Below are positions 22,717-35,112 of a stretch of 64,000 bases of DNA, piece after piece. Source of the DNA: Gigaspora margarita (lineage: Eukaryota > Glomeromycota > Glomeromycetes > Diversisporales > Gigasporaceae); assembly GCA_009809945.1 (NCBI GenBank), contig WTPW01000946.1, forward strand, positions 124,001 through 188,000, written 5' to 3'. A program made the translations under genes and the position numbers. The first letter of the stretch is position 1; each line of letters begins with the position of its first letter. The notes below the pieces were generated by a model. That model made no database searches and was not told where the DNA came from. It was given only the letters and a program-made list of their open reading frames with translations.

Positions 22717-23640
22717 CCCTTATACTCTTTTTACACAAATTTTATCTAGATGATCTATCAATTAGCACAAATAGTAACCATCTAATTCTAATCTCTCATT
22801 AGATTTTTCCATTTGCATACAACAATATTGAAAACAAAATCAAGAGCAAATGTCATATATTTAACTATAAAGCAATAAACAATAAAGCCTGGAATGAATT
22901 TACTAACCAAATTAATAATAACTTAAATAGACATTAGGTTTTTCTAACACTCAAACTAGGACCCCAAAATATACATAGATAGGTCAGATATTACTTATTT
23001 TTAGAAGTTTTTATGCAGATTTTTTCTATTTTTAGTACTTTTGCTTATTTTTGAGTTTTTGCAGAACTTTCTATTTTTAGTAATTTATAATTAATCTATA
23101 TATATTTCAGAGTCCTCTTAAACCAATAAATCTCTAGAAAAAATATAACATAAAATATATACCTGTATTATTAGTACAGCTCTTTAACAAATTCTTAACA
23201 AAAAACAAACTATAAGAAATTTTACTATCCTTTACTAAAGATCTTAAAACATTATATACAATGCCAAAAAATTATTCTCTTCTAATATCACTATCCCTTC
23301 TCAAACCTCTCAATTAATTAACTATATCAACAACAAATATTTTTTAATATTAGTCTTCTATTCACAGATTTGCAATCACTCTCTACTTGTATTACTAATA
23401 CCAAACATTACTAGAAAACATTATACAATGCAAGAAATCTTGAAAACACACAACTTCTAAGTCAACATATCCAAATAGCTGCTAATAGTTGATGTTAGAT
23501 ACTTCTATTACAACCTACAAAATGATTGATAGCATATTAAACAGATACTAAAAGTTATTACACTTTAACAATATCCAAAGCAAGAACAATATATTTTTTT
23601 TTCACTTTACAACCTCATACTACCTTTATTAGATATCATT
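22717..23640 (+). mobile_element. LINE ORF2, linker after the endonuclease
   Basis: Plus-strand frames read NHLILIS, then KCHIFNYKAINNKAWNEF, then INYINNKYFLILVFYSQ, as expected between endonuclease and reverse transcriptase of a LINE. This begins where the fold-back ends and fits in order with the SSHIDY block at 5690-5710, so it is probably the same LINE copy. Several stops and frame changes are present. A MITE (22958-23116) interrupts it. The reverse transcriptase is not found here; a separate RT fragment is at 36093. Confidence 0.55.
22958..23116. mobile_element. MITE of the 'AGGACCCC' family, copy 3 (159 bp)
   Basis: Left end AGGACCCCAAAATATACATA; right end inverse of AGGACTCTGAAATATATA. 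Flanks CTCAAACT (22950-22957) and CTTAAACC (23117-23124) match at 6 of 8. Interior ACTTATTTTTAG words. It lies in the LINE linker. Confidence 0.75.
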
Positions 23641-24589
23641 ATATAAAACACAGTTTTCAACTCATGATTTGATTGGCTAGATATTTTAATTGGTTAATTT
23701 TTGTGGCAGATAAGCTGAGATCACATAAAAAAGTTTTCTATAATGATCTTGATAATAAATTTCTAAAAAATTTCTAAAAAAGATCATCTAAAATAATATG
23801 CTACTATGTGAAATATATAGAAAAAAGCTATCGAGTTCCTTTTTTAGATCTCAATCAGGAACTTGCACCTATTAAATTCGATGCTGCAGATCTATCAGGA
23901 ATAGCATTTTGTAAAGCAGGGTTTCATTTTATAGATTCAATTTTTTGATATCTGGATCTTGAAAAGTTAACTTGATTTTACAGGTTTATTATTTTATATA
24001 ACATGCATGATGCCAAAATCCTGATCATTGAACTTTTTTTGTATACAATTCATTTCGAGTATGTAATAAAGAAATCAAAATCCTTATATTAAAACAGAGT
24101 TGGGGGATAACGGTGCCAAATAATTCTTTTTAATTCGAGTTGATGTGCATATGGGCTTATGCGCAGTCACAGATCAAAAAGACAGCTAAGCAGGAGGTAA
24201 ATTCTGGGCTGGGCAATCATGAGCCGAGGCAGTAAGAAACAGGAGCATGTGAAAATCAATGTGGTGGCACAAGATTTATGTGGAAGCCCAAATGCAGGTA
24301 AGTATGATGCTTAAATCACCTTTCAAGAATAGTAACTGCCAACAAAGCCCAGCCAGGGCTAGAACAGGTAAACTATAGGGTAAAAGAGGGGTAACGAGAG
24401 CTGCTATTTCTGCTGTGAGAAATAAACTGATTCGCAACCAGTCCTTCTCACCCCCTATACAAAGAAAAAAATAAAATAAAATAAATAAATAAATATAATA
24501 ATAATAATAATATCTGATATATATATATATATATATAAGCAATATAAAAAATATATATATATTTTTAATTAAATTAATGATTTCTAAAT
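23641..24589. other. Intergenic, old repeat debris
   Basis: No gene recognised. 24100-24440 is richer in GC than its surroundings and may be an old SINE body, but I see no clear promoter boxes or ends. 24475-24540 is an AATA/AT simple repeat. Confidence 0.4.
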
Positions 24590-24600
24590 GTGATTATTTA

Positions 24601-25100
24601 GTCCTCTGGGCTGATAGCATAGCGGTTATGCTCCGAGGATACAAATCGCAAGGTTGCCAGTTCAATTCCTCCCAAAGGTGAAATAAAAAAGCTAGCCGAT
24701 TAGGGAACTGAAACACTGTGAGAAACAGGGACCCAGGATGTTGTATGACAGACTTAATTGGGCAGCCATTATTTCAAGAATTTGTGGCTGTGAAAAAAAT
24801 CGTGCTAGGACCCCAATTTGGAATAACTGAAGTCACGAGACGTAATGTGAGGCCTAAGTCTGGATTTACATTGATACTACATGAACTCATGGCGCCGCCG
24901 ACCCGTCTAGGTGAAATTCCGGTTCGGTGTTCAGTGTATGACCTCTCCGGGGGTCGTTGCGGTGGGTTGCATCTAGGTGCTATTAGTAGTAACCGGGTGA
25001 AGTCAGGCTATTTGTAAACATGTTAACTTAGTTAATAAATGTAATACGCTTCGGGGTTCGCATAAAGATTTATAATAAAGTCATGGCAAGATTCGCCAAA

Positions 25101-25139
<39 letters not shown>
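24601..25139 (+). mobile_element. tRNA-derived SINE, young copy with poly(A)
   Basis: The head is tRNA-like: an A-box-like GGCTGATAGCATAGCGGTTA (24609-24628) and a B-box-like GGTTGCCAGTTCAATTCC (24652-24669). A body of about 430 bases follows, with a GC-rich core (GGCGCCGCCGACCCGTC, GACCTCTCCGGGGGTCG). It ends in about 36 A at 25104-25139. The flanks are GTGATTATTTA at 24590-24600 and 25140-25150, an exact 11-base duplication. It would be transcribed by RNA polymerase III and mobilised by a LINE. Long tail and perfect duplication point to recent insertion. The 99-codon open frame in the body is not expected to code. Confidence 0.88.
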
Positions 25140-25141
<2 letters not shown>

Positions 25142-25150
25142 GATTATTTA

Positions 25151-25734
25151 CATTCACAGACAGCCAGCCTGTGTTATACAATGTAGGCGGTAACCACCGG
25201 CCAATGCTTACAGTGATTCCTGGTACAATTTTGGTTGCTATTTCTGGGAGTTATGCTTATCTCTGGTACATCAGACTGGTTCATCCAAATTAAATCATAC
25301 ATGCAATACTTTTTGTAAGATTATTATATCTGATATTGGTAAGGAGTAGCATTTTGCTCTGCGATGCATATGTGCATATCATATAACCCTGATTCTATTT
25401 TTTTTCACAAATTTTAAAATAAGATGTTAATACTTGCGATTATGATTAACATAACAAGTAAAGATTCTACAGTGACAAGTTTTTTTATATATATTGTGCA
25501 TTAGAGTGATCATTCATGATTAATATGGTAAGTAGGCTCTGTTATAAGATGCATGCATAAAGATTTTTTAACATATGTTAGTTGATCGTGATGACTCAGT
25601 AGGTGCTCACACATGATATCCATAAGTGCAGTTATAAAAAAAATTTTTAAAAAACAATTTTGCTTGATTAGTTCATTCTGGCAATCTGTTGACTTCTGTC
25701 AACTGACAAAACAAAAGATCTGTAACAGACCACT
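25151..25734. other. Intergenic, no gene seen
   Basis: AT-rich with a short GC-richer stretch at 25160-25290 (GTAGGCGGTAACCACCGGCC). Nothing recognised. Confidence 0.4.
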
Positions 25735-26420
25735 AGGCTGAGTATGAAGTTTAATTCTTTTCACTTTAACGATGGTTTTCAAGAGAATGTATATATAATT
25801 AACTGTAATCATTTATTCATTCAATAAATACCAGGGTGAGTACAAAGTTTAATTTTAATCACATTAACGATTGTTTTTCAGTAAATGTATGATTAACTAT
25901 TGTTCAATAAATTACCAGAATGAATATAAAGTTTAATTCTGTTTGCTTTAATGATATTATGTTTCAAGAAAATTATCTAATTATTCAAAACTTCACCAGG
26001 GTGAGTATGAAGTTTAATTTTGTTCACTTTGATGATTGTGTTTCAAAATGATATATAATTAACCATAATCCATTTAATTGCTCAATAAATTACCAGGGTG
26101 AGTATAAAGTTTAATTCTTTTTACTTTAACAATTGTATTCAAGAGATTGTATGCACAATTAACCATAATCATTTAATCACCCAATAAATTACTAGTATGA
26201 ATTTAAAGCTTAATTCCGTCTACTTTAATGATTGTGTTTCAAGAGAATGTATAATTAACTGTAATTATTTATTTATTCAATAAATTGCTAGAATGAGTAT
26301 TAAGTTTATTTCTGTTCACTTTAACAATTGTGTTCATGACAATGCATTAACTGTAATTATTTAATAAATTACCAAAATGAGTATTAAGTTTAATTTAGTC
26401 CACTTTAGACTAAGCAAAGT
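25735..26420 (+). repeat. Tandem repeat, unit 83-98 bases, ~8 copies
   Basis: Each unit starts near GTGAGTATGAAGTTTAATT, passes TCACTTTAACGATTGTGTT and ends with CAATAAATTACCAG. Starts lie near 25738, 25832, 25917, 26000, 26097, 26193, 26291 and 26376. Units vary in length and by roughly 15-20 percent. Two or three further units lie at 26640-26888 after a unique spacer of about 220 bases. Confidence 0.85.
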
Positions 26421-26888
26421 TAATTTTTTGTTTTGATAAGCTGGTGTTTCAAAATTCCAATCACAGGTCAGATTTTTTGAAAATAAAAAACTTTGCATGG
26501 CCTAAATTAATTCAGGAAAGTTAAGATCATCATTAGATGATACTGAAGAAAAATTCAAAGGCAAAAATGGAATAATTGGCACAATAAGAATTTAAAAATT
26601 TTTTTTTGAAAAATTGAGTCAGCAGGTTATGCAAAATGAAAAATTAACTTAGTGTGGCCTTAATTATTGTTTTCAAAACAATGTATAATTAACGTAATCA
26701 TTTTTTTATTAATAAATTAATTAATATAAATATGAAATTTAATTAGTTCTCTTTAACAATTGTGTTTTAAGACAATGTATAATTACTGTAGTTTAGTTAT
26801 TCAATAAATTGCTAGACTGAGTATTAAGTTTGTTTTTCTGTTTACTTTAATAATTTTGTTTCAAAAAATTGTATTATTAACCATAATT

Positions 26889-27490
26889 AGAGATGGGTTT
26901 CATGCATGTAAATGATTTCTTAATTATGTGCATAGAAATTATGCACATTTTATTCTATCTAAATTTTATATAAAAAAAATTAAAGTATATATAATTTCAA
27001 CCAGGTTGCGTATTGTCTGGAAGAATTAAGCAAAAGTCTTGAAAAATTAGAAAATAAACAAATAAACATAAAAGAGCAAGATTAGAGTAAAATTTGAGCA
27101 TGTATCCAATATTTTCTAAAGGGAAAAATATAAATTTAAAAATTTATTATATGCAATATCATGCACATTTTATATAATATATACATTGATGCACATTTAT
27201 ACCCATATCATTATAAATTGTGCATTTTTTCATTACTGACAAAAATTATTTATTGTGGTTTGCAAAATAATATACATTGTGAAAGTGATAGAATTCAGGT
27301 CTATAGCTAAAATCTACTAATTATACCTCTATCTAATCTAAACCAACCTTCTTTAATTGCTAATCCACTTATGATTGGCACCAAAATCATGTGATGATCA
27401 TATGAAATAAAGGGTTAATAATACTATACCTTTGCTAAAGGGCTCTAAATCTCAAATGGATTTACTATTTTCAAATGTCAAAACATATAA
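26889..27490. other. Intergenic, with a solitary fold-back end word
   Basis: TAGAGATGGGTTTCATGCATG at 26889-26909 matches the inner edge of the terminal block of the fold-back (5912-5935). The rest is AT-rich. 27300-27490 is likely upstream sequence of the next gene. Confidence 0.4.
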
Positions 27491-27494
27491 ATAC

Positions 27495-30400
27495 TTCAGT
27501 TACTTTATTAGCACTAGGTTCAATTGTTGACAACTTGCATTATGCCCCATATTCTCGTTTTTGGTAGCACGATCATTCAAATAGTAATTTGAAATATTTG
27601 ATTCCAATACATGTTGGGCAAAAAACATGCACTTTTCTGAATGGAAGAGAATTTTTAATTAGTGTAGTAGGAGGAAATAGTGAAAGTCTATGGCTTCTAG
27701 GATGGGTTTGTGAATCAGGTGAATACTCAAGCAATGCAGAAATGTCATCTACTAAAGCCGTTTCTTCTATATATTCACAGATTTTTAAAACACATACACG
27801 CTATTCAGGATATACAGCAATTGGTCTTGACGATAATAATATAATAAACCAAATTTGTCAAGATATTCATTTTTTTCCAATCATTATTAATGTCAAAAAA
27901 TCTAAAGTATTTGTTTTTGGCATTGGTCAATCATCTAATTCAGAATGGTACAATGCTGGCAATGGTTTCGCTTCATCAATAATCCACCCAATAGGAAAAA
28001 AACAAGCCATTTTTGTTTCACAAATTTTAGAAAACAAATGTATATTAGATATTCATCAATTCGATCAAAAGATTCATACTTTTAGTAGTAATATTAGTCC
28101 AAATGATGTTTGAAACAATCACGGTATATTCAGAAAATTGAAGGATGCAAATTATTTGGACTTTGCGATACTATTGTACAATATGCTATAAAGCGTCATG
28201 CACCTACTTGTACAATACAAGACTGAAATAATTTAGAAATAATGAATTCTTTTTATAATTACCATCTTCGAAGACGCACTATTTCTAGTATAAATTGGAA
28301 GCTTTTATTTGATAAATGGACAGAGCAAGAAAGCAATATAATTGAAATTTATTCAATTCTTAAAATTATATATCCTGCTCATCATATATTTGAAAATCGT
28401 AAAATTAGTGCATGGCAATTATTTTTAAAAGCTGCAGGCTGTTCTAATATTACACCTTTTGAATCAAAAAATTCAAAGGTTTGTAAGAAATTTTTAATAC
28501 AAATTTTTTTTTCAAATTCTTAATATTCTTTATTTATTTTTGTAGTTTCAATTTTGGACAAAATCATCTAATCCTATAAAGGATAAAAATAGATTATTGC
28601 AATTATATAAAGTTGGATTTCTTGTATCAATACCTGTACATATGCCAACTAAAACCAAAACATTTTGGAATTGTATGAATCGTGCATTAAAAGATAATAA
28701 TAAATCTCATGACGGAAAACAGCGAATTCTTTTGATAAATTCACATATGCTAAAATTGAATCTAATTTGAAAGTAAGTTATAAATGAACGATTTTATTAT
28801 TATTACGGTATAAAATATACATTATTTAATATTTTATTATTAAAAAAAGGTTGGTCGTCATACAATTATTGAAGCAAAACGCTATGCACAAATGAATGGA
28901 TATGGTGCACCTGAATTAGAAAAACCTATAATTTGTAAAAAAAATTTTAAGCCAGAACAATTGGCACAATTTGATGAGTTTTTTACTGATAAAGCACATG
29001 TAAGTATGAGCTCTTATAGGAGTGAAGCAAAAACTGGACTACCGATTCTCTACTTACAAAATCATAAACAAGCATTGTGGAAAAAATTTGATGAAAAATA
29101 TCCTAATGGAATGTGCCGTACTGCATTTATGACTTAGCTTAAAGGGGGAAGATTCGTATACCGTGATAATTTAGGTGGTTTATGTTCTATTTGCAATGAA
29201 AATGGATACGAAGTATTTGATCAAATACAAAAGCTTATCGAAAAACATGTAGAGAATATTATTAGTCAGGTACTGTTATACTTATCTTTTAATAACTTAT
29301 TTTTTATATATTTATAATATATATTATTAATAGAAAATATTGGTTGAAGAATTGGTACTAGTTCGTCAATATTTAAGGTGTGATTTTGAAAATAACTTAC
29401 AAATAAATAATTCTGGAGAGGCAATACATGATTTATGTATTAGCCATTGTCTACAGCACACATTCGGTAATTGTGATCTTCCACATCCTAATACCTGTAC
29501 GAATTGTGAAAAAACTTTTAGTTTTTTTGATGAACTCCATAAAATTTTACCAACTGAATGCCACCAATATCTTGAAATATATCAACAAAAATTACTGCAC
29601 TTTATGGCTCACCATGCATGAAAAATTTACCTGAATCAATAATTGAAAGCAAATTTACACGAACTTGATTATAATAGTGCACTTATAATTGTTGATTATA
29701 AAATGCGGATTAATCCACAGAGTGCACGTGAAACAAAAGCTAATTTTTATGGAAAACGTGGATTTACTTTGCATTCAGTTCTGGTTTATACTAAATCAAA
29801 AAATAATAAAAAACTAAATATTAGCGTATTTGACCATTGGTCAAATGATACAAAACAAGACGCCTGGTTTACTGCATCTTCCTTACATGCTGTTATTGAT
29901 ACATTAGACAATAAACCTCAGTAGGTGACTATTGTTTCTGATAATGGTCCACATTATTATAATACTGAGCTGATGATTATTTTGGCACATTGGAAGAATT
30001 GGTATAACATTTCTACAAAAAAATGGATGTTTTTGGAAGTGAGAGAAGCCAAAACAGTAATTGATTCATATCATGCACAAGTTAGTATATTTATAATCAT
30101 TTTACGTATAAAAAGTAAAAATATCTAACTATCTATTGGCTTTTGTAGATCACTCATTCTATGAAACGTTATGTACGATTAGGGTATAATATTACTAATG
30201 GAGAAAATATTAAAAATGCAATAAAGGAATTAGCAGAAACACATGTAGCTAATTTGCAACCAAATCGTGAATTAGGTAAAAATAAAAAGCAAATTATATT
30301 AGTTTCTTATACCAAATACTAATGATATATTTTATAATAAAGAAAAACAAAAAATTGGTACTTTGACTGGTATTGCAAACTGGAGTGAATGGAAATGGCC

Positions 30401-31197
30401 TATTGAAGGTCCTGATGAAGGTAGTATCTGTGCACGTGCCTTACCTAATTTTGGAACATAGAATATTTTTTCTTCTAGTAAAATTCAAAAAATAATAAAA
30501 ACTCGAATAATTGAAAAACCAATACCAATTACGTCTTCACATACCCAACCAAAAAATAACTAGACAACTTTACTTCCAGGTATTATTTTTTGAAGTTTGT
30601 AATTTGTATTCACTTTTTATTTATTTTATATATATAGCGGAAGATGAATTACAAAATAATGAAAACGAGAACTCAGTAAATAATCATTTTGCATTTTATT
30701 GTATAATTATTTGCTATAATTGGTCTAAATTCTAAATATAATAAAATAATAAAAGAACAAACATCATAAAACTACACCAATAATTAATCTAACGAATACT
30801 ATATCTCAAACAAAAGATCAAGAAATAACAAAAAGGTACTATTTTGTTATTATAATAACATATATCTCAACTATATACTAATATTCTAGTAGTCAACAAA
30901 CATTTTTCGTAGGTTGGGCACTAAAGGAAAACCAAAAAAGCAGTAGAGGTAAAACGGTACGCATAACTGAAACAGTAAAAGCACTATTAGAAAAAATGTT
31001 TTTAGCTGGGAATATTGAAAGTTGAAAAAAATTGAATGCTCAAGAAATACAACAAGAATTACTATACCATGTTGAACAAGGAGAAATTGAAGAATCGGAG
31101 ATTCCAAAGGTGTCAACAATTCAGAATTGGATTCATACATTTTCACGCTCATTCAAAAGTTCATTGTCACAGAAAATTTTACAGAACAGTTTGCAAT
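27495..31197 (+). pseudogene. Spliced gene with DDE-transposase-like motifs, broken
   Basis: A series of plus-strand exons shares one codon style. N-terminal part (27589-28113, 174 residues): a globular domain with WLLGWVCESG and WYNAGNGF that I do not recognise. It continues at 28242-28523, 28545-28770, and 28853-29275 after a GTAAGT intron, with a CSICNENGYEVF Cys pair. 29336-30080 carries ALIIVDYKMRINP, TIVSDNGPHYYN and VREAKTVIDSYHAQ: Asp, Asp and Glu placed like a DDE triad. Then an intron (about 30080-30149) and KRYVRLGYNI. The end (30912-31197) has GWALKEN and a helical tail. Stops at 28111, 29136, 29619, 29922 and others break it. It may be a cut-and-paste transposase or a domesticated relative; I saw no terminal repeats. 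Confidence 0.5.
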
Positions 31198-31239
31198 AAT
31201 ATTGTATAGTACGTACTGTACTATGAGTTTGAAATTAGC

Positions 31240-31590
31240 ACTTGAATAGGTAGTTTACCTGAAATCTGTCGTAGGCGCAAAGTAAAAACTCTTTCACGTA
31301 TAATAATAATACTTTTTTTTTAATAAAAAGTTAATATTGCTATTGGTGTATTTGGTTATACAATAAAAATATAGAATTTAGCATGACATAGTAAAATTTA
31401 ATTTGTGAACTTTTTTTGATATATGTAAAATTACTAAATGATCGACAAAAAATCCCCCCAAAATTATATAGAAATTTGGTGCCGATTATAGGCAGATTAG
31501 CAATTAATAGTATAAAGACTCTAGATCCTCAAATTGGTAGATGTAGTATATTTGGTCTGGATATTGCTATAGTGTGTTTGAAGTAAAAAA
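31240..31590 (+). other. Unrecognised coding-like fragment
   Basis: Plus-strand text reads LPEICRRRKVKTLSRI (31258-31305) and, after an intron-like gap, DRQKIPPKLYRNLVPIIGRL followed by AINSIKTLDPQIGRCSIFGL (31441-31560), ending at a stop soon after. The amino-acid make-up looks like real protein, possibly a helical-repeat protein, but I cannot name it. It may be an exon relic of a lost host gene. Confidence 0.3.
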
Positions 31591-32301
31591 AAGTAGTCTT
31601 TGTATTTCTTTATAAATAATTGTTCTTGCAATAGTTCTATCCTATTCTATTCATATAACTCTTCTTTTTTATTCTAGAGTGCACAAGGTCAAAGGGTTCA
31701 AAGGCAATTATCAAATTTATTAATGATTGTCACATGATTAAGAGTAAAATTGGGTAATTAATTTAACAATTGCAGAAATTAATTATTTGATAAATTAGGT
31801 AACCAAAGGATTAATCGATATATAAAAGTGATTAATTCAATTTTTTTTAACTGGCCTATAAACTAAATAGAGTTCAAAATACAGGTTATGAAGTTACAAC
31901 TAATAACATAATTTTAACTAAAATCATAAATATTTTATGGGCACAAGATAAATTCAATAAGCAATTTATTATAACAATTTTGGGCTAAAAGAAACTTCTT
32001 AACATTTCTACTATTTGAAGGTTAGAACTTTTGGTTTTCTTAAACTCAAACTCTCTATAAGTTACTCTTTATTAAGGCAAAAGGAGGATTATATACTTTT
32101 TTCCAATACTTGAAATTTAGACCAACTCTATTATCTCTATAGAATCATTTCTGACTCATAATGATTACAACACCTTTAGACAAAAGTTATAAGTGGCTTC
32201 TTACAACTACTTACAGAAAGTAAGGTCCTCTCACCTCTATAGAAATCAATACAGAATCCATAGAGAATCCTTCTATTTTGTAGTAACTTAAGCCTCATAT
32301 C
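31591..32301. other. Intergenic, no gene seen
   Basis: AT-rich, no domain or repeat ends recognised. Confidence 0.4.
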
Positions 32302-32962
32302 TAGGGTCTAGAAATTGGCCCATATATATAATTTTGAAATTTTTTGAGAGTTGTAAAAATAGAATTTTCAATTAGTGCATATACCAAAATATGATATGTA
32401 ATTTAGTAATTAATGTAATAAATCCATGTTTAGCAAACATGTTCTATTTGTGCTTCATACAAGTCTACTACCAGTAGCAGGTCTTTAAAGTCAAGTAAGA
32501 CTGGTGTCATAAAACAAGCCTACTGCATTGTTATAAAATAACAGGCATAAGCATTAATTCAAAAATTGTACCCCCTAAAATAACATATATAGCTTCAAAA
32601 TAATACTAATACACATCCCAAAATGATGCATACTCCATATTAATAAAATAAGTGCTCTGAAAGTAGATTTAGTACTAAGTAAAAATTTATATATGTTTTC
32701 AAAATAATGCCCATGCATGTTCTCAAATAACATGCATATACTTAAATTAATACACAGGTTTGCATTATTTTGCAATAATATGGTAAGCCCAAGCTACCTG
32801 ACTCTAAAACCTACTATTAATAGCAGGCAAGTGTGAAATACAATAGAGCATATTTGCCAAAAGTGGTTTCATTATACTAATTATATATACTAATTTCAGG
32901 CACCAATTGTGGAATACTATTTTAGTCCTAAAATCATATAGGCTACCTAATTCTGGACCTTA
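32302..32962. mobile_element. hAT-like fold-back MITE (661 bp)
   Basis: Ends TAGGGTCTAGAA and the inverse of TAAGGTCCAGAA follow the hAT pattern. Inverse matching recurs inward (CAATTAGTGC against CAATTGGTGC, CAAGTCTACTACCAGTAG against its partner near 32805-32830). Flanks CTCATATC (32294-32301) and CTTATACC (32963-32970) match at 6 of 8. No ORF. The inverted repeats are diverged, so it is old. Confidence 0.55.
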
Positions 32963-32970
32963 CTTATACC

Positions 32971-34462
32971 TAAAGCTATCCTGCTTTACGTAGTTGAAAT
33001 CAACTAATGATAGTATTACCTAATACAATTATTACTATTTCTAAGAGAATATTCCATCTTTTTATAAAAAAAAAATTGCATAAAATTTATACTAAAAAAT
33101 CTAAACAAGAGATATTCTAATTTTTGTTTGCTTTTTGTTTTATTTAAATAAAACAAAAATATAATCAAAATTAGATATGTAGAATGATGCTTTTTCACAA
33201 ATTTTATGCAAATCTTTTTTATAGGGTCTCAATTTATATATTGATTGCACTGATATAACCTATACTGCTTATTCTTAATAAAAAATCATTTAATAATATA
33301 TTATATTTGCCTCTATTGGCTAATGCATCCAAATAGTAATATATCACATTGGTGTTTGATATAATGTGTAAATCAAAACTATATATAGTAAATAGTTATT
33401 TGCTTAGATGTCCTGGCTCAGCTCTTAAAAACTTTGACTCAGGCTTGAGCTATACTATTGGAGCATGGTATTGTAATGTAGTTTCAAAAGTTATATAGTT
33501 AAAAAAATAATAATTTGAGTTAGTTTAACTTCTATTGCTTAATTATAAACTATGGTTTGTTCTATTTGCAACTTAAGGTAAGCCAAAGTCTAATGTGCAT
33601 TATTATATTCAAACTCATGAACTAAAATGAAATCATTTAAATTCTGAGTAACCCAAATAGTAGTGGTTATGGCTGAGTTGAGATATAAACCTTGAGTTAT
33701 CCAAATAATTTGAACACAGGTATAATTCTACCTATTTATTCTTGTATTAAATGCCCATAACTTATGTAACTTGTGGATGTAATTATGTTTTTTATTGAGA
33801 AAAAAGGCCAATGAATATCTATTATTGAACTACAATTGTCTTATAATTGACTCTGGGTTATCTATCTATTTTCAGTGATTTGAGTTGAAATACTAACATT
33901 TATAAAACATTTAATAAAAAACAAATCATAAGTATATTGATATTAATTATTAAAACTGTACTTATAGTTTATGTTAACATGAATACGAATAAATTATATA
34001 AGTAAATATGCATAATAAGAAGTATTTTTATGATTTATTTAAAAGAACTGCATGCATGTGATATTGGGATATTCAATATACTAAGTAAATCAAAATATAT
34101 ATATAGTTATATTTTATTTTCTGATAATTGATTTTCAATTAATAAAATTATATAAAAGTACTTTTAGATATAAAAAAATTGGTAAATATTTTTAGATGCA
34201 CAGGTTGCATTTTTTTTTATTTGAAATTTTGACATATATTACAGAGGTACAGAATTGATTTTTACAATATATATGGAATATAACATTTTTTCTAACCTAT
34301 TTAATTTGTATTTGCTATCTGGATTGCTTGAAATAATTTTATATCTATTGTAAAATTTAAAATTAAAATATAAATTTTGTTCTATAACTTCATTTATTGA
34401 AACTTTATATTGGTCTATTTAAAAATTGAAATTATAATTTTTGGTGATAAAGACTATATATC
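32971..34462. other. Intergenic, no gene seen
   Basis: About 1.5 kb of AT-rich sequence. Short frames exist but none looks like protein. No terminal repeats found. Confidence 0.45.
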
Positions 34463-34641
34463 AGGACCCCGAAATATACATAGATAGGTCAGGTTAATTA
34501 TAGGGTTACTAAAAAAGGTAGGATCTGCAGAAAAAACTTTAAAAATAAGCAAAAAATACTATAAATAGAAAAGATTTGCATAAAAAACCTCAAAAATAAG
34601 CAAACTCATACCTGACCTATCTATGTATATTTCGGGGTCCT
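34463..34641. mobile_element. MITE of the 'AGGACCCC' family, best copy (179 bp)
   Basis: Terminal inverted repeats of 31 bases, exact by eye, starting AGGACCCCGAAATATACATA and continuing GATAGGTCAGG. Flanks TATATATC (34455-34462) and TATACATC (34642-34649), 8 bases with one difference. Interior has AAAATAAGCAAA in two copies. It is the reference for the copies at 5216, 14565 and 22958. The 8-base duplication suggests hAT-like, but the ends do not follow the usual hAT pattern. Confidence 0.88.
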
Positions 34642-34649
34642 TATACATC

Positions 34650-35112
34650 CAATTAAATGTCATCAAAGCTCATATAATACAAAAAAAACTTTTATATAAT
34701 ACTATATATTTATATATAAAATATATTTCATAATTATATTAATTTTAGTATTTAATTAATATCATATTCATAAATATTTGCATACCATTTTATTCACATT
34801 CATTTAGTGCATAAACATAGAGAACATATTATTACTCTGAGTCTTCAAAATAAGTTATTCAAGTCAGTAATTAGTTTATTTTATTTGCGATAATTAGTAC
34901 TTGAGTATAATAATATAAGCATTAAATTAGATATTCATGTTCAAAAATATACAACTTAAATTCATTTTATTCATATTAATTTAGTATTAATCTAAATATT
35001 TAAGTTAATAGCTGATAGATATTACTATGGCAGTAATAATGTAACTATACGATAATATATATATATATTATATGCAAAAACTCAATTTAAGATTCAACTT
35101 CTTATTTATGAC
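34650..35112. other. Intergenic, no gene seen
   Basis: AT-rich, including a short TA run at 35050-35070. Confidence 0.45.

Noticed and set aside
5698-22734. hAT-type target duplication for the 17 kb fold-back
   Set aside because: Several possible end points were tried; no 8-base pair of flanks matched.
24601-24680. A free tRNA gene
   Set aside because: The A and B boxes are degenerate, no cloverleaf closes well, and it forms the head of a SINE with poly(A) and target duplication.
24718-25017. 99-codon ORF as a gene
   Set aside because: It lies wholly in the SINE body.
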